DNA of 60,995 bases from Candidatus Enterocloster excrementipullorum (GCA_019119575.1 DWWT01000015.1:1-60995), one strand, 5' to 3'. Shown: positions 16,688 to 26,000, counted from the stretch's first letter. Program-made: numbers and translations. Notes: a model not told the origin generated them from the letters alone.

Positions 16688-17247
16688 AAGGCCGCCTCCT
16701 TTCCCAAATATGCATCCTCTGACAAAATCTGTTTCAGCTTCTGCCTGGCTGTATACAGCCGCGACTTTACCGTTCCCTCCAGGCATCCCATCACCCCTGC
16801 AATCTCCTTTGTCGACATATCATTGTAGTAATAAAGTACCACCACTGTCCTCTGCTTCACAGGGAGCCCTGCAATCGCCTGGTACAGCTCCTCTCTTTGT
16901 GTATTTTCCATCACTTCTTCCAGTGCGGAGGCCACAACCGGGGTCTCTGTACCAAATACCTCCTCCACCGGCTGTTCTTTCTTTTTCTGCCTGCATACAC
17001 GCCAGGCCTCCCGGGTCATTATCCTGTACAGCCACTTTGCAAAATATCTGGGTTCCCTAAGTCTTTCCCGGTTCAGCCAGCACCGTACAAATGTCTCCTG
17101 TACCACATCCTCGCTGTCCCCGTGGCTTCCCGTGATGAGATAGGCCATGGGCAGGAGCCTCGGGTAGAAATGCTCCATCAATTCATCAAATGCTTCCTGG
17201 TCGCCCTCCTTCATTCTGAGGGCCAGACCCTCTGTCCACTGTTCCAT
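16684..17247 (-). CDS. ECF-type RNA polymerase sigma factor
   Basis: A 187-residue sigma factor with region 2 (MEHFYPRLLPMAYLIT, then DSEDVVQETF) and region 4 (LPVKQRTVVVLYY, then STKEIAGVMGCLEGTVKSR). The ATG at 17247 has AAGGAGA upstream. It is coupled to the membrane protein downstream, which probably holds it inactive until an envelope signal. Target promoters cannot be told from the window. Confidence 0.93.
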   Translation of the reverse strand: MEQWTEGLALRMKEGDQEAFDELMEHFYPRLLPMAYLITGSHGDSEDVVQETFVRCWLNRERLREPRYFAKWLYRIMTREAWRVCRQKKKEQPVEEVFGTETPVVASALEEVMENTQREELYQAIAGLPVKQRTVVVLYYYNDMSTKEIAGVMGCLEGTVKSRLYTARQKLKQILSEDAYLGKEAAL

Positions 17248-17323
17248 GCCGTCTCCTTTCAGGGTATCCGGGGATGCCCTTCTTGTTTCTTGGTAATCTG
17301 CCGCAGGCAAAAGCCGCAACAGC

Positions 17324-17354
17324 AAAAGTCCCTCCGGCTGACCGCCGGAAGGAC
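17324..17354 (-). terminator. Terminator after the UroD-like gene
   Basis: Stem GTCC-TCCGGC with GCCGGA-GGAC (17328-17338 and 17344-17354, one mismatch) is followed on the minus strand by TTTT. It separates the UroD-like gene from the sigma gene. Confidence 0.65.
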
Positions 17355-17417
17355 TTCCTTTTCGGTGCACCTGACATATAGAGGTGTCAGCGCAGCATTT
17401 GGTTCATTTTTTCACAT

Positions 17418-18380
17418 CTATATTTTCCTCGCCTGCTCCACAATCCTCCGTATCCTCTCATACGAAATCTCCGTGGGCAGCGTACAGTCCGCCCCCAGGA
17501 TAAAGCCGGTCTTTCCAAAGGAACGAATCACACGCTCTGTCTCCTTTTCCAGCTCCTCCACGCTGCCATCCGTCATCACGCCGCTGCGGTTCGGCAGCCC
17601 GCCCATAATCGCGCAGTCCGGGAACATCCCCCTTCCCTCCTCCAGTGAAAACGGCGCCTCGTAAACTCCCCAGTTCACCGCATCTGCATGGGACGCGTAA
17701 CTCCGGTAACGTTCCATATTCAAATGATCCTTGCAGATATGCAGAAAACAGTATCCTCCGCTCCCCCGTATGGCATCCATAATCTCCAGGTCATACGGCA
17801 TAAACCATTTTTCAAATTCTTCATCTGTAAGCAGATCCCGTTCACCGCCCAGAGCCGCATAGTAAACGCCGTCCATTCCTTCCTCTATATAAGCTTTTGC
17901 AAGCTGACACATTCCCTTTGTAATCCGCTCAAAGGCACGCAGAACAGGATCCGGATTGGTTCGCAGGCACTGGAGCACCCGTTTTCTGGCCTCCATGTAT
18001 TCCACCCCCCTCTGCTCCAGCGGATGAACAGAGGAAGCACAAATTCCATGGAGCGTCCCCAGGAAAAACCGCCCCTTTCCGCTCTCCTTCACAATTTCCC
18101 TGACCAGCCGAACCTGCTCCGCCATATAAGGCGTATCCATAGTAATCTCCGGTATCTTATCAAAATCTTCCGATGTACAGATTAAATCTTCCGAAGTCAC
18201 TAAATTTTCATTCATGATCTTCGCGATATCAGTGTCCGTAGCCTCAAAAAAATCCAAATGTGCCTTCACCGTCTTATCAAAGCTGTCTGTTGTCTTGGGA
18301 AAATGCAGAGAAAATCCACATGGAACATGGTCAACCCATTCCCCTTTGACAGCTGCTTTCACCCGCTCTTTCCGCTCCAC
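17418..18380 (-). CDS. Uroporphyrinogen decarboxylase-like protein
   Basis: A 320-residue member of the UroD/MtaA superfamily. Members are haem-pathway decarboxylases or zinc methyltransferases acting on corrinoid-bound methyl groups. His in FLHICKDH and Cys in GADCTLP match the zinc ligand positions of the methyltransferase branch. It begins with a GTG after GGAGGAAGG. No corrinoid protein or haem gene is adjacent; it lies 31 bases after the cell-wall-binding protein gene, which gives no functional hint. A methyl-transfer role is more likely than haem synthesis, but not certain. Confidence 0.75.
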   Translation of the reverse strand: MERKERVKAAVKGEWVDHVPCGFSLHFPKTTDSFDKTVKAHLDFFEATDTDIAKIMNENLVTSEDLICTSEDFDKIPEITMDTPYMAEQVRLVREIVKESGKGRFFLGTLHGICASSVHPLEQRGVEYMEARKRVLQCLRTNPDPVLRAFERITKGMCQLAKAYIEEGMDGVYYAALGGERDLLTDEEFEKWFMPYDLEIMDAIRGSGGYCFLHICKDHLNMERYRSYASHADAVNWGVYEAPFSLEEGRGMFPDCAIMGGLPNRSGVMTDGSVEELEKETERVIRSFGKTGFILGADCTLPTEISYERIRRIVEQARKI

Positions 18381-18411
18381 TTTTCCTTCCTCCGACTATA
18401 AATAACAGTAA

Positions 18412-19878
18412 TTACAAATCATACTCCTCATGATACACGACCTCCGGAAGAGCGCTTCCCTCGGTCACCTCATCCTCCGCTTCCCCGTCATCATCCGTGT
18501 AATACAGCTTGCCTCCGCTTATGCGATACATATAGTCACCGTCGCAGCGGTATGCCTTGCTGCTGGTCTGCACGCGGCCTGATTCATTCACCAAATATGC
18601 CTTTCCGTCGATGATAAAAGCCTCATAGTCCTGGCCGTCCTCCGCCTCTACCAGGCAGCCCTCGTAATAAAGATAATCATCCCTCTCGCCGCTGTAGCCG
18701 GCCCCCTTGCTGGAACCAGATGTGCTGAAGTAGAAGGTATACCTGTCTCCCGCATCGTCATAAATGGTCTGCCGGCCAGTCCGCATATAAGAGTCCGGGC
18801 TGGAATCATAAGGACTGTCCTCCCCAAAGTATCCTACCAGGTTCTCATCACCCACAGAAATTTTAATCAGTCCTGTGCGCATCACGCCATACTCATTAAA
18901 GAAATAGGAATTGCTGCCGACCTTAGTGGTAGCGTCGCTCATGCTGTCAGCTGTGGACGGAAGATACGCCGGAGTTCCGTCATTTTCCAAATAATACCAG
19001 GCGCTCTCTCCCTCATCCGGGCAGTCTTCGTCATCCCCTTCCTCAATCTCATCTTCATCATCGCCGGTCCAGGGATGCTCGTCCAGATACACCCAGGTGC
19101 TCTGGTACATATTTCCCTCATTTTCCGTCCCCAGATAAATGAACTTGCTGATGCCGGTTGTATCGCCGGATTCTGTCTCGTCTTCCGCCGCAACCCAGCC
19201 GGAGGCCATCACGCCGTCCTCGTCAAAGTAATATTTCTTATTGTCAATGGTCGTTCTCTTATACGTCCCATCTTCCGCATGAACCGCTTTCCCATTGGTC
19301 TGGAAATAAAACCAGCGGGCGTCATCACCGGCCTGGCTGTACTGCTCCGACACATCACCGTCATCCGGCTTATCGTCCTCATCATAGGCCAGGCAGCGCC
19401 AGCCTGTCTTCATCGCCCCGTCATCCTCTCCGCCCAGGTAATAAATATCCTCATCGTCAAAATACCAGCCATGCCGCATCCGGCCGTCGCTGTCAAATGC
19501 ATACTCCCTGCCGTTGATCGTCTCCCAGCCGTCCGTCTTCATCTTGCCGCTGCTGGTCAGGTAGTACCAGCCCACTTCCTTTCCGTCTGCGGCCGTATTC
19601 ATCTTGAGCCAGCTGTTTGTAACCATGACGCCGTCCGCGCCCACATAATATAAATCATCCACCCAGGCATTTGTCACCATGTTTCCGTCGCTGCCCAGAT
19701 AGTAATATTTCCCACCTGACTGCTCCCACCTGTTAGTCACATAATTTCCCTGAGAATCCGTATATTTCCAGTTTCCATCTGTCTGAACCCATCCTCCTGC
19801 CGCCAAAGCCGTACCGGAAATCCCGGCCGTCATCCATGCCGCCAGTGCCAAACCGACCGCTATCTTATGTTTTTTCAC
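18412..19878 (-). CDS. Secreted cell-wall-binding repeat protein
   Basis: A 488-residue protein with a signal peptide (VKKHKIAVGLALAAW, cleavage near ALAA-GG) followed entirely by repeats of the choline-binding type: Trp-x-x-x-Asp-Gly, Tyr-Tyr-Leu and Gly-x-Met modules about 20 residues apart, such as GWVQTDGNWKY and KYYYLGSDGNMV. The later half is very acidic, with Asp/Glu-rich inserts. No enzymatic domain is visible, so it is an adhesin-like or structural surface protein. The start is a GTG at 19878 with TAGGAGGA upstream; the longer reading frame has no such site. Confidence 0.88.
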   Translation of the reverse strand: MKKHKIAVGLALAAWMTAGISGTALAAGGWVQTDGNWKYTDSQGNYVTNRWEQSGGKYYYLGSDGNMVTNAWVDDLYYVGADGVMVTNSWLKMNTAADGKEVGWYYLTSSGKMKTDGWETINGREYAFDSDGRMRHGWYFDDEDIYYLGGEDDGAMKTGWRCLAYDEDDKPDDGDVSEQYSQAGDDARWFYFQTNGKAVHAEDGTYKRTTIDNKKYYFDEDGVMASGWVAAEDETESGDTTGISKFIYLGTENEGNMYQSTWVYLDEHPWTGDDEDEIEEGDDEDCPDEGESAWYYLENDGTPAYLPSTADSMSDATTKVGSNSYFFNEYGVMRTGLIKISVGDENLVGYFGEDSPYDSSPDSYMRTGRQTIYDDAGDRYTFYFSTSGSSKGAGYSGERDDYLYYEGCLVEAEDGQDYEAFIIDGKAYLVNESGRVQTSSKAYRCDGDYMYRISGGKLYYTDDDGEAEDEVTEGSALPEVVYHEEYDL

Positions 19879-20021
19879 AAGCCTCTTCCTCCTACATTTT
19901 GCTGTGCAACTGCCTCGAACTGCTTTTTTGCCATCCTGCACTATTATTTCTATTGTAAGAAATTTTTGGCGTTTGCAGGTGAAATTTTCATGAATTTTTA
20001 ATGAACTTTTCCTTACAAATA

Positions 20022-20048
20022 CAGGAGAAGCTCCATAAGCTTCTCCTG
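20022..20048 (-). terminator. Hairpin ending the GH31 operon
   Basis: Perfect 11-bp stem CAGGAGAAGCT (20022-20032) with AGCTTCTCCTG (20038-20048). On the minus strand only TATTTGT follows, so it is a modest terminator. Confidence 0.6.
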
Positions 20049-20075
20049 CTCTTATAAATCGGCTATAATTCTTCT

Positions 20076-20198
20076 TTATTTCATGTGCCTGTCTGCATAA
20101 TCCATGACGCAGTTCCAGTCGTATTCATCCAGATCATGATTCCCGGTCTTGTGGTGATGTCCGATATGGCCTATGCCGTCAATATCTCCATCACAGCC
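20076..20198 (-). other. Possible -1 frame extension of the GH31 protein
   Basis: Past the GH31 gene's own stop, the -1 frame stays open to a TAA at 20078-20076, just before the hairpin at 20022-20048. It encodes about 40 residues, including HHHKTGNHDLDEYDW, and has no ATG, GTG or TTG start of its own in this span except a late ATG. At 20204-20198 the minus strand reads T TTG GGG in the GH31 frame, which fits the slippery heptamer pattern for -1 frameshifting. The extension could equally be a decayed remnant or chance. Confidence 0.3.
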
Positions 20199-22576
20199 CC
20201 CAAAAGATCCGGCTCCAAATCCATGGCCATAAGCTCCGACAGAAGAAGCTCCTTATTGCGCTTTCTGCCGGCCGCGGCATACAGCCTGTCCTTTTGGTCA
20301 AAGCTGATTTCCGCTTGATTTAGGAAATCAAATAAATACTGGTTTGAATCATTTTCCTTCATCACGGCATTTTTCAGGCAAAGCTCCACCCGGGAGACCG
20401 CAGGGTCAAGAAGCCCCGTACTCACACATACGCCCGATCCTCCCAGAATATCCTCCATCTGTCTTTCCTCTAAGAGCAGATGTTTTGCCTTTTCTCCGAC
20501 CCTCAGCTCTCCCTCACAGGAACCAATCCCATGGAAAACAATCACATATTCCCTCTTTTTGGGAAGGAGCTGCGTATTTTTCTGAGGCATCTCAATGGTC
20601 AGAACCGGGTCTGTGCCCCAGGACAGAGAGAATGCGGTTTGGGCACATACGCCCTCCCTGTATGCTTCCGTCTCATTGTCATCCTCATAAAGAACAAAGC
20701 TTCCGTCCGCTCCGGGATACACGTGTACAAAAAGCACCTCCGGATTTTTCCCCGCCTCTGCCTTTTCATCTGCCAGCGTAAGAATCGCCCCTGCCTTTGC
20801 CAAAACCGGTATGGAAGAAATGGTACGGTACATATCCATCATTCTTCCGCCTTGATACCGCGCTCCGGTAAATATGTCAAAATACATTCCCTTCGGCAGC
20901 CACACCCTTGTTTTTGAGACATTGATCCCCGGAATCCGTGGTGTGGTCACGGGGGCGGCCAGAAGCTGGTTCCCGAAGATATATTCATTGGGAACCTGAT
21001 AGGCCGCTTCCTCTTCCGGGTATTCATAATACATGGGAAGCATCAGAGGGGTATCCTCCGCATATGCCCGGTAATTCATGGTATACAGATAGGGAACTAA
21101 GCGGTGCCGCAGACGCAGAAAATCCTCCATCATGTCCCGCACCTCTGCCTTGTAGCGCCACGGTTCTTTTCCATTAAACGGACTGCAGCTGGAGTGGAGC
21201 CGCATAATCGGAGAAAAGACTCCGAACTGCAGCCATCTCCCCGCCATCTCATCCTCCTTTGTTCCGTGCATATGTCCGCCGATATCATGGCTCCACATAC
21301 CGTATCCAATGTTGGAAGCGGCCGCCGTAAAATACGGCTGAAATGCCAGGGAGGCCCAGGATACAATCGTGTCACCGGAAAAGCCCACAGGATACCGGTG
21401 GCTTCCCGGACCGGCATAGCGTGAAAAGATCATGGGCCGTCTTCCATCCCGTTTATAATCCAGATAATGATAATGGTTCAATATCCACAGCGGATCCAGC
21501 CCTTTCACACGGCTGACTCCTCCGGACTGCCAGTCAATCCACCAGAAATCCACCCCCTGCGCTTCCTGGGGATGTGTAAAATATTTAAAATACGCCTGCA
21601 GAAACTCCGGAGATGCAGCGTCGAAATTAACAGGCTGCTCTTTCTCTGCATTGGCTCCCAGTTCTTCCGCCATCTGCGGGTAGATATCCTCATATGCCCG
21701 AATACCGTCTGCCGGATGGAGGTTCAGTGTCACCCGAAGCCCCTGCCCATGAAGCCACTGCAAAAACCCTTGGGGGTCCGGAAACAGCTCCTTATTCCAG
21801 GTATACCCCGTCCAGCCGCTGCCGTACTTAGGATCGATATCCACCAGATGCCAGTCCATATCAATCACTGCAACAGAGAAAGGAATCCCCTCCTGTTTAA
21901 ACCGTTCCATCAGCGCCTTGTATGACTGCTCCGTATATTTATAATACCGGCTCCACCAGTTTCCCAGGGCATATCTGGGTACCATAGGGCTTTTTCCGCA
22001 GAGATAGTAAAAATCCTTGAGGGCCTCCCGATAATCGTGCCCGTATCCCCAGAAATACAGATCCTTTCCCGCAGACTGCCTGGGCTCCACCCAGCCGTCT
22101 TCTGTGAGTACCAGGGAATCACTGTCATCCAGAACGGAAAATCCATTTTTTCCAATAATCCCCCTGTCCAGTTCGGTCTCCCCGTCACACAGATCCAGGG
22201 TTCTGGCCGTTCCCTTCAAATCTTCAAAATCCTGCCCATAGCGCCAAATGCTGTGATAAGGGCTCAGATTTCCCATAACCTGTATCGAAAGCCCGTTAGA
22301 GGAAAATTCGCCGCGATTATAAATCAGATGAATCCGGGAAGTGAAAATTTCCAGGCCCGCATCCGTTTCCTGCACCTGAAAACCGGTTGGGGGGAAGTCC
22401 CGATTCCATACCATCTGCGTAGCCCGATCCTCAAAACAGCCTTCCGGCTGGTATTCCAGGCGAATCAATCCCTCTGTCAGAACGGAAATCCTCCAGCGGT
22501 CTCCCTGCAGTACGTTTCCGGCCTCCGCCTTCGGATGCGTCTCTATTCTCCAGCTGCCATTTACTTGTTCTCTCAT
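20171..22576 (-). CDS. Glycoside hydrolase family 31 alpha-glucosidase/xylosidase
   Basis: An 801-residue GH31 enzyme: N-terminal beta-sandwich, (beta/alpha)8 barrel and C-terminal sheet domains. Nucleophile Asp348 is in WWIDWQSGG and acid/base Asp402 in GFSGDTIVSW; the substrate-pocket stretch SHDIGGHMHG is present. It cleaves alpha-glucosidic or alpha-xylosidic bonds. With no signal peptide it acts in the cytoplasm on imported oligosaccharide. AAGGAGG precedes the ATG. Last gene of an operon with binding protein and two permeases under LacI control. The C-terminus ends in a helical tail; an alternative frame continues beyond it. Confidence 0.93.
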   Translation of the reverse strand: MREQVNGSWRIETHPKAEAGNVLQGDRWRISVLTEGLIRLEYQPEGCFEDRATQMVWNRDFPPTGFQVQETDAGLEIFTSRIHLIYNRGEFSSNGLSIQVMGNLSPYHSIWRYGQDFEDLKGTARTLDLCDGETELDRGIIGKNGFSVLDDSDSLVLTEDGWVEPRQSAGKDLYFWGYGHDYREALKDFYYLCGKSPMVPRYALGNWWSRYYKYTEQSYKALMERFKQEGIPFSVAVIDMDWHLVDIDPKYGSGWTGYTWNKELFPDPQGFLQWLHGQGLRVTLNLHPADGIRAYEDIYPQMAEELGANAEKEQPVNFDAASPEFLQAYFKYFTHPQEAQGVDFWWIDWQSGGVSRVKGLDPLWILNHYHYLDYKRDGRRPMIFSRYAGPGSHRYPVGFSGDTIVSWASLAFQPYFTAAASNIGYGMWSHDIGGHMHGTKEDEMAGRWLQFGVFSPIMRLHSSCSPFNGKEPWRYKAEVRDMMEDFLRLRHRLVPYLYTMNYRAYAEDTPLMLPMYYEYPEEEAAYQVPNEYIFGNQLLAAPVTTPRIPGINVSKTRVWLPKGMYFDIFTGARYQGGRMMDMYRTISSIPVLAKAGAILTLADEKAEAGKNPEVLFVHVYPGADGSFVLYEDDNETEAYREGVCAQTAFSLSWGTDPVLTIEMPQKNTQLLPKKREYVIVFHGIGSCEGELRVGEKAKHLLLEERQMEDILGGSGVCVSTGLLDPAVSRVELCLKNAVMKENDSNQYLFDFLNQAEISFDQKDRLYAAAGRKRNKELLLSELMAMDLEPDLLGAVMEILTA

Positions 22577-22601
22577 GTTGTCCTCCTTATGCTGTATTCT
22601 T

Positions 22602-23423
22602 TTATCCTTTCACCGCCCCGGCAGCCACACCGGCCACAAACCGCCGCTGGAAAATAACATACACCAGAATCACCGGAAGAATGGATATAGAGGTGGCTGC
22701 AAACAGACCGCCGTAGTCTGTGGTATATCGTCCGTTAAAGGTGGTCAGCCCTACGGCCAAAAGTTGTTTTGCCTCGCTGTCAATCATCAAATACGGCCAA
22801 AGATAATCCTCCCAAATCCAAAGAAATTGGAAGATGGCGATGGCCGAAATCCCGTTTTTGCTCAATGGGAAAATCAGCTTGTGAAAGATCTGGAACTCAT
22901 TGGATCCATCCATACGCGCTGCCTCAATCAGCTCATTCGGTACGGCCTCCATATTCTGTTTCATCATAAATACCCCGAATCCGCTGACCATAGAAGGAAT
23001 AATAAGTGCCAGATAAGAGTCCTGGAGTCCTGCCTGCACAAACATTGTGTACCGCGGGATAATTGTCACCGACCAGGGAACCATCATCGTCATCATCACA
23101 ACTGCAAAGATCAGATTCTTTCCCCGGAAGTTATATTTTCCCAAAACATATCCGCAAAGGCAGCTGGTATAAATCACCAGAAGGGTCACCGCTACTGCCA
23201 CAAACACGCTGTTGAGAAAATACTGCAGAAAGTTAAAATTATTCTGCAGATTCAAATAGTTCTCGAGAACAGGCGTCTGGGGGAGAAGCGTCTGTTCCAG
23301 GGCCTCTATCTCTCCATTGCTTTTAAAAGAAGACAAAACCATCCACACAAAAGGAAATACCGTCAGCAGCCCTCCTATGACGAGCGCCGCCAGCATGCCA
23401 ATCTGCATTGCCTTTATTTTCAT
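22602..23423 (-). CDS. ABC sugar permease, MalG type
   Basis: A 273-residue CUT1 permease with six predicted helices and EAA loop IEAARMDGSNE followed by FPLSK. It lies 13 bases after its partner permease and 25 before the GH31 gene, and shares their promoter. The ATPase must come from elsewhere in the genome. Confidence 0.93.
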   Translation of the reverse strand: MKIKAMQIGMLAALVIGGLLTVFPFVWMVLSSFKSNGEIEALEQTLLPQTPVLENYLNLQNNFNFLQYFLNSVFVAVAVTLLVIYTSCLCGYVLGKYNFRGKNLIFAVVMMTMMVPWSVTIIPRYTMFVQAGLQDSYLALIIPSMVSGFGVFMMKQNMEAVPNELIEAARMDGSNEFQIFHKLIFPLSKNGISAIAIFQFLWIWEDYLWPYLMIDSEAKQLLAVGLTTFNGRYTTDYGGLFAATSISILPVILVYVIFQRRFVAGVAAGAVKG

Positions 23424-23436
23424 AATCCGTTCCCCC

Positions 23437-24315
23437 TTACTTTTCCCGGCCTGTAACCCGGAAGGAAATCACTGTAAATACAGCTGTGAGCAGCAAAATA
23501 AACATAGATATGGCCGAGGCATAGCCAAAATTGTACTGCTTAAAGGCCTGATCATATACCAGATAGGAACTCAAATAGGTGGAGGTTCCCGGTCCGCCTT
23601 TTGTCATCACCAGTACCGGAACATACGCCTGAAGATAGGAAATGATGGAGGTTACCACCACAAAAAGCATCGTCGGACGGAGCAGAGGAAGGGTAATATA
23701 GCGGAAGGTCTGCCAGGCATTTGCGCCGTCTATCTCGGAAGACTCGTAGCAGTCGGACGGAAGGGACATCAGGCCGGATAAGAACAGAATCACCGCGTAT
23801 CCGAAATCCTTCCACACGGTCATGACCATAAGGGCCGGCAGCGCGAACCGGCTGTCATACAGCCAGTTGATGTCAATTCCCAGCACCTTGTCAATCAGGC
23901 CGAACTGCGGATTGTACATAATCATCCACACATACGCCACCGCTACCAGAGGCGTAACGGTCGGCATATAGAAAACCGTGCGGAAGAATGTCCTGCATTT
24001 CATCAATTTAGAGTTCAGCGCATAGGCCACAGACAGTCCCAGGAGAACCCGAAAAAATACGACAGCCACGCAAAATACCACGGTATTTATCATAGACTGC
24101 CAGAAGGTAGGATAAGAAAACATACGGATATAGTTTTCAATCCCAAGCCACCGCCACGTCTCATTCAAAGGATTCCATTGGTGCAGGCTTCCTACTGCTG
24201 CCATAATCATTGGAATTACCATAAACAATCCCAGATACAGTACCAAAAAGCCCATCGATATATTTCTCAGCCATATTTCACTCTTGCTTTGAAGCGGTCT
24301 TCTCTTCCAGAACAT
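23437..24315 (-). CDS. ABC sugar permease, MalF/UgpA type
   Basis: A 292-residue CUT1 permease. The first helix is at about residues 19-40 and the EAA loop reads YESSEIDGANA then TLPLL; Ser-Ser replaces the usual Ala-Ala. Twelve bases separate it from the binding-protein gene, and the two are surely co-transcribed. Confidence 0.93.
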   Translation of the reverse strand: MFWKRRPLQSKSEIWLRNISMGFLVLYLGLFMVIPMIMAAVGSLHQWNPLNETWRWLGIENYIRMFSYPTFWQSMINTVVFCVAVVFFRVLLGLSVAYALNSKLMKCRTFFRTVFYMPTVTPLVAVAYVWMIMYNPQFGLIDKVLGIDINWLYDSRFALPALMVMTVWKDFGYAVILFLSGLMSLPSDCYESSEIDGANAWQTFRYITLPLLRPTMLFVVVTSIISYLQAYVPVLVMTKGGPGTSTYLSSYLVYDQAFKQYNFGYASAISMFILLLTAVFTVISFRVTGREK

Positions 24316-24327
24316 TGCGCACTCCCC

Positions 24328-25713
24328 CTATTCACTCTTATAAAAGGCATACAAATTTTCGCTGGCAGTAAAATCCTGGTTCGCTAAATCCACATTAATG
24401 ATGTCGTTCGCTGTTTTCAGCGCCTTCTCCATATCTTTTCCATTATAAAGGATATCCTCCCCCGCAATTTTTAAGTTGGTCTCCAGGGTAGCCGGCATAG
24501 CCCCTGGCCATATATATCGGTCAATATGCGGGCCAGCCGCTTTCACAAGAGGAGTATCCTTCAGTTCCGGCGCTTCCATGAGAGCAGATTTTGCCGGGAT
24601 GAGCCCCCCTTCCTGGCTGAGACGAATCTGCACCGCGTCATTTGCCAAGAAAAAGCGGATGAAATCCTGCGCTGCCTCCTTCTGAGCCGGAGATGCATTT
24701 TTGTTGATGCCAGGAGTGGATTCTCCATTATAGCGGTAATAGGCATATGGGACTTCCTCACTGACCGTAGGTATCTCAAAGGTTCCGTACTCCAGGTTGG
24801 GATAATTGGTCTTCAGATTTCCCACCAAAAATCCCCACATAAATACCATCGCGCTCTGTTCCTGGTAAAAGCTCTGCTCGCTGTCCGTCCCGAAATCCTT
24901 ATCCCCAATGCGATGGACATCGTATAAATCCTTTAAAAGACCAACTGCCTCCTTCATGCCAGGGCTGTCCACACGGGCCTCTTTTCCGTCCGCCGTGAAC
25001 ATATTCTCCCCGAACTGGTAATTTAACCCCATAGCCAGTACGTTAAAATACTTATTATAATTAAAACCAGCCTGTACGATGTTTCCTTCCTCGTCAAATC
25101 GGGTCAGCTTCTTTCCTACCTCGATCAGCTCATCCCATGTCTTTGGAATATCCTCTTCTGTGAGCCCTGCCTCTTCCCAGAGTCTTTTATTGTAATACAC
25201 CATACCTGTGGAAAGCCCATAGTCGGCATAATAAATTTTTCCATCCCGTACATGGGAAGCTGCCGACGGGTAATCAGCAATCATATCCTCCGTGTCAATC
25301 GCGTAGGGCTCCAAATAATGGGCAAGCAGGCTGTCATAGCTGTTGTGTATATTGAAAAGGGCTGGGCCGTCCTCTTTCTTCTGCAGAGACAGCGGAAGCT
25401 TTGTAAAATATCCGTCCCATGGATTATAGACCACCCGGATCGATACATTGGGATGAATTTTCTCATACTCCTCCGCAATCGCCGTAAATGTATCCTCCGA
25501 TGTCCAAATCCACCAATCCAAGGAGACCGGCTGCCCGTCATTTACCAAATGATTCGGGTCATAAACCACTTGATCCCCCATCACCTCCAGTCCCTTGTCT
25601 GCCTGGGTATCCACAACGCCGGAAGAGGCAGCCGCCTCCTCCTGGCTGCTTCCGCAGGCCGATAGAATGACGGCTGCTGCTCCGGCCAGCAAATACATCC
25701 CTATTTTTTTCAT
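24328..25713 (-). CDS. ABC sugar-binding lipoprotein, family 1
   Basis: A 461-residue binding protein with signal peptide and lipobox LSAC (Cys20 from the ATG at 25713), then a Ser/Ala/Glu-rich linker. Family-1 features include VYYNKRLWEEAGL and PKTWDELIEVGKKL. The ATG has GGAGG six bases upstream; a GTG three bases before it sits too close. First gene of the GH31 operon. The ligand is probably an alpha-glucoside or xyloglucan-type oligosaccharide, judged only from the GH31 partner. Confidence 0.93.
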   Translation of the reverse strand: MKKIGMYLLAGAAAVILSACGSSQEEAAASSGVVDTQADKGLEVMGDQVVYDPNHLVNDGQPVSLDWWIWTSEDTFTAIAEEYEKIHPNVSIRVVYNPWDGYFTKLPLSLQKKEDGPALFNIHNSYDSLLAHYLEPYAIDTEDMIADYPSAASHVRDGKIYYADYGLSTGMVYYNKRLWEEAGLTEEDIPKTWDELIEVGKKLTRFDEEGNIVQAGFNYNKYFNVLAMGLNYQFGENMFTADGKEARVDSPGMKEAVGLLKDLYDVHRIGDKDFGTDSEQSFYQEQSAMVFMWGFLVGNLKTNYPNLEYGTFEIPTVSEEVPYAYYRYNGESTPGINKNASPAQKEAAQDFIRFFLANDAVQIRLSQEGGLIPAKSALMEAPELKDTPLVKAAGPHIDRYIWPGAMPATLETNLKIAGEDILYNGKDMEKALKTANDIINVDLANQDFTASENLYAFYKSE

Positions 25714-25819
25714 CACACACCTCCAGAAACTTCCTAATCAGCCTTTTCCAGCTGAAACCTGTCCATCTGCCTTTAACCGCCTCGTCTGTCCGTATTTCCG
25801 TCAATCCGTTTCTTCTAAT

Positions 25820-25831
25820 GTTAGCGCTAAC
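25820..25831. promoter_or_regulatory. LacI-type operator of the GH31 operon
   Basis: GTTAGCGCTAAC is a perfect 12-bp palindrome with the central CG step typical of LacI-family sites. It lies just downstream of the -10 box of the GH31 operon promoter, where binding would block initiation or early elongation. A related site precedes the repressor gene itself. Confidence 0.85.
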
Positions 25832-25842
25832 GTTATGATTAG

Positions 25843-25871
25843 ATTATAAAACTAACGTATTTATTTGTCAA
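25843..25871 (-). promoter_or_regulatory. Perfect sigma-70-type promoter of the GH31 operon
   Basis: On the minus strand TTGACA (25871-25866), 17 bases, TATAAT (25848-25843). The LacI operator starts 11 bases downstream of the -10 box. Confidence 0.88.
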
Positions 25872-25929
25872 TACTTCAAAAAAATAAATATTTTTTCTCT
25901 TTATTCGGAAAAGCATCCCCAAATTTCTC

Positions 25930-25958
25930 TTGTCTTTTCTCTATTTTTCGTATATAAT
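25930..25958 (+). promoter_or_regulatory. Promoter of the LacI-family gene
   Basis: TTGTCT (25930-25935), 17 bases, TATAAT (25953-25958). The operator that follows begins at the last base of the -10 box. Confidence 0.8.
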
Positions 25959-25977
25959 TTTGTTAGCGATAACAAAA
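25958..25977. promoter_or_regulatory. LacI-type operator, autoregulatory
   Basis: TTTTGTTA-GCGA-TAACAAAA is a 20-bp near-palindrome containing GTTAGCGATAAC, closely like the operator at 25820-25831. Its position immediately after the -10 box suggests that the repressor represses its own gene. Confidence 0.8.
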
Positions 25978-26000
25978 ACGCGCAAAGGATTGGAAAATAA

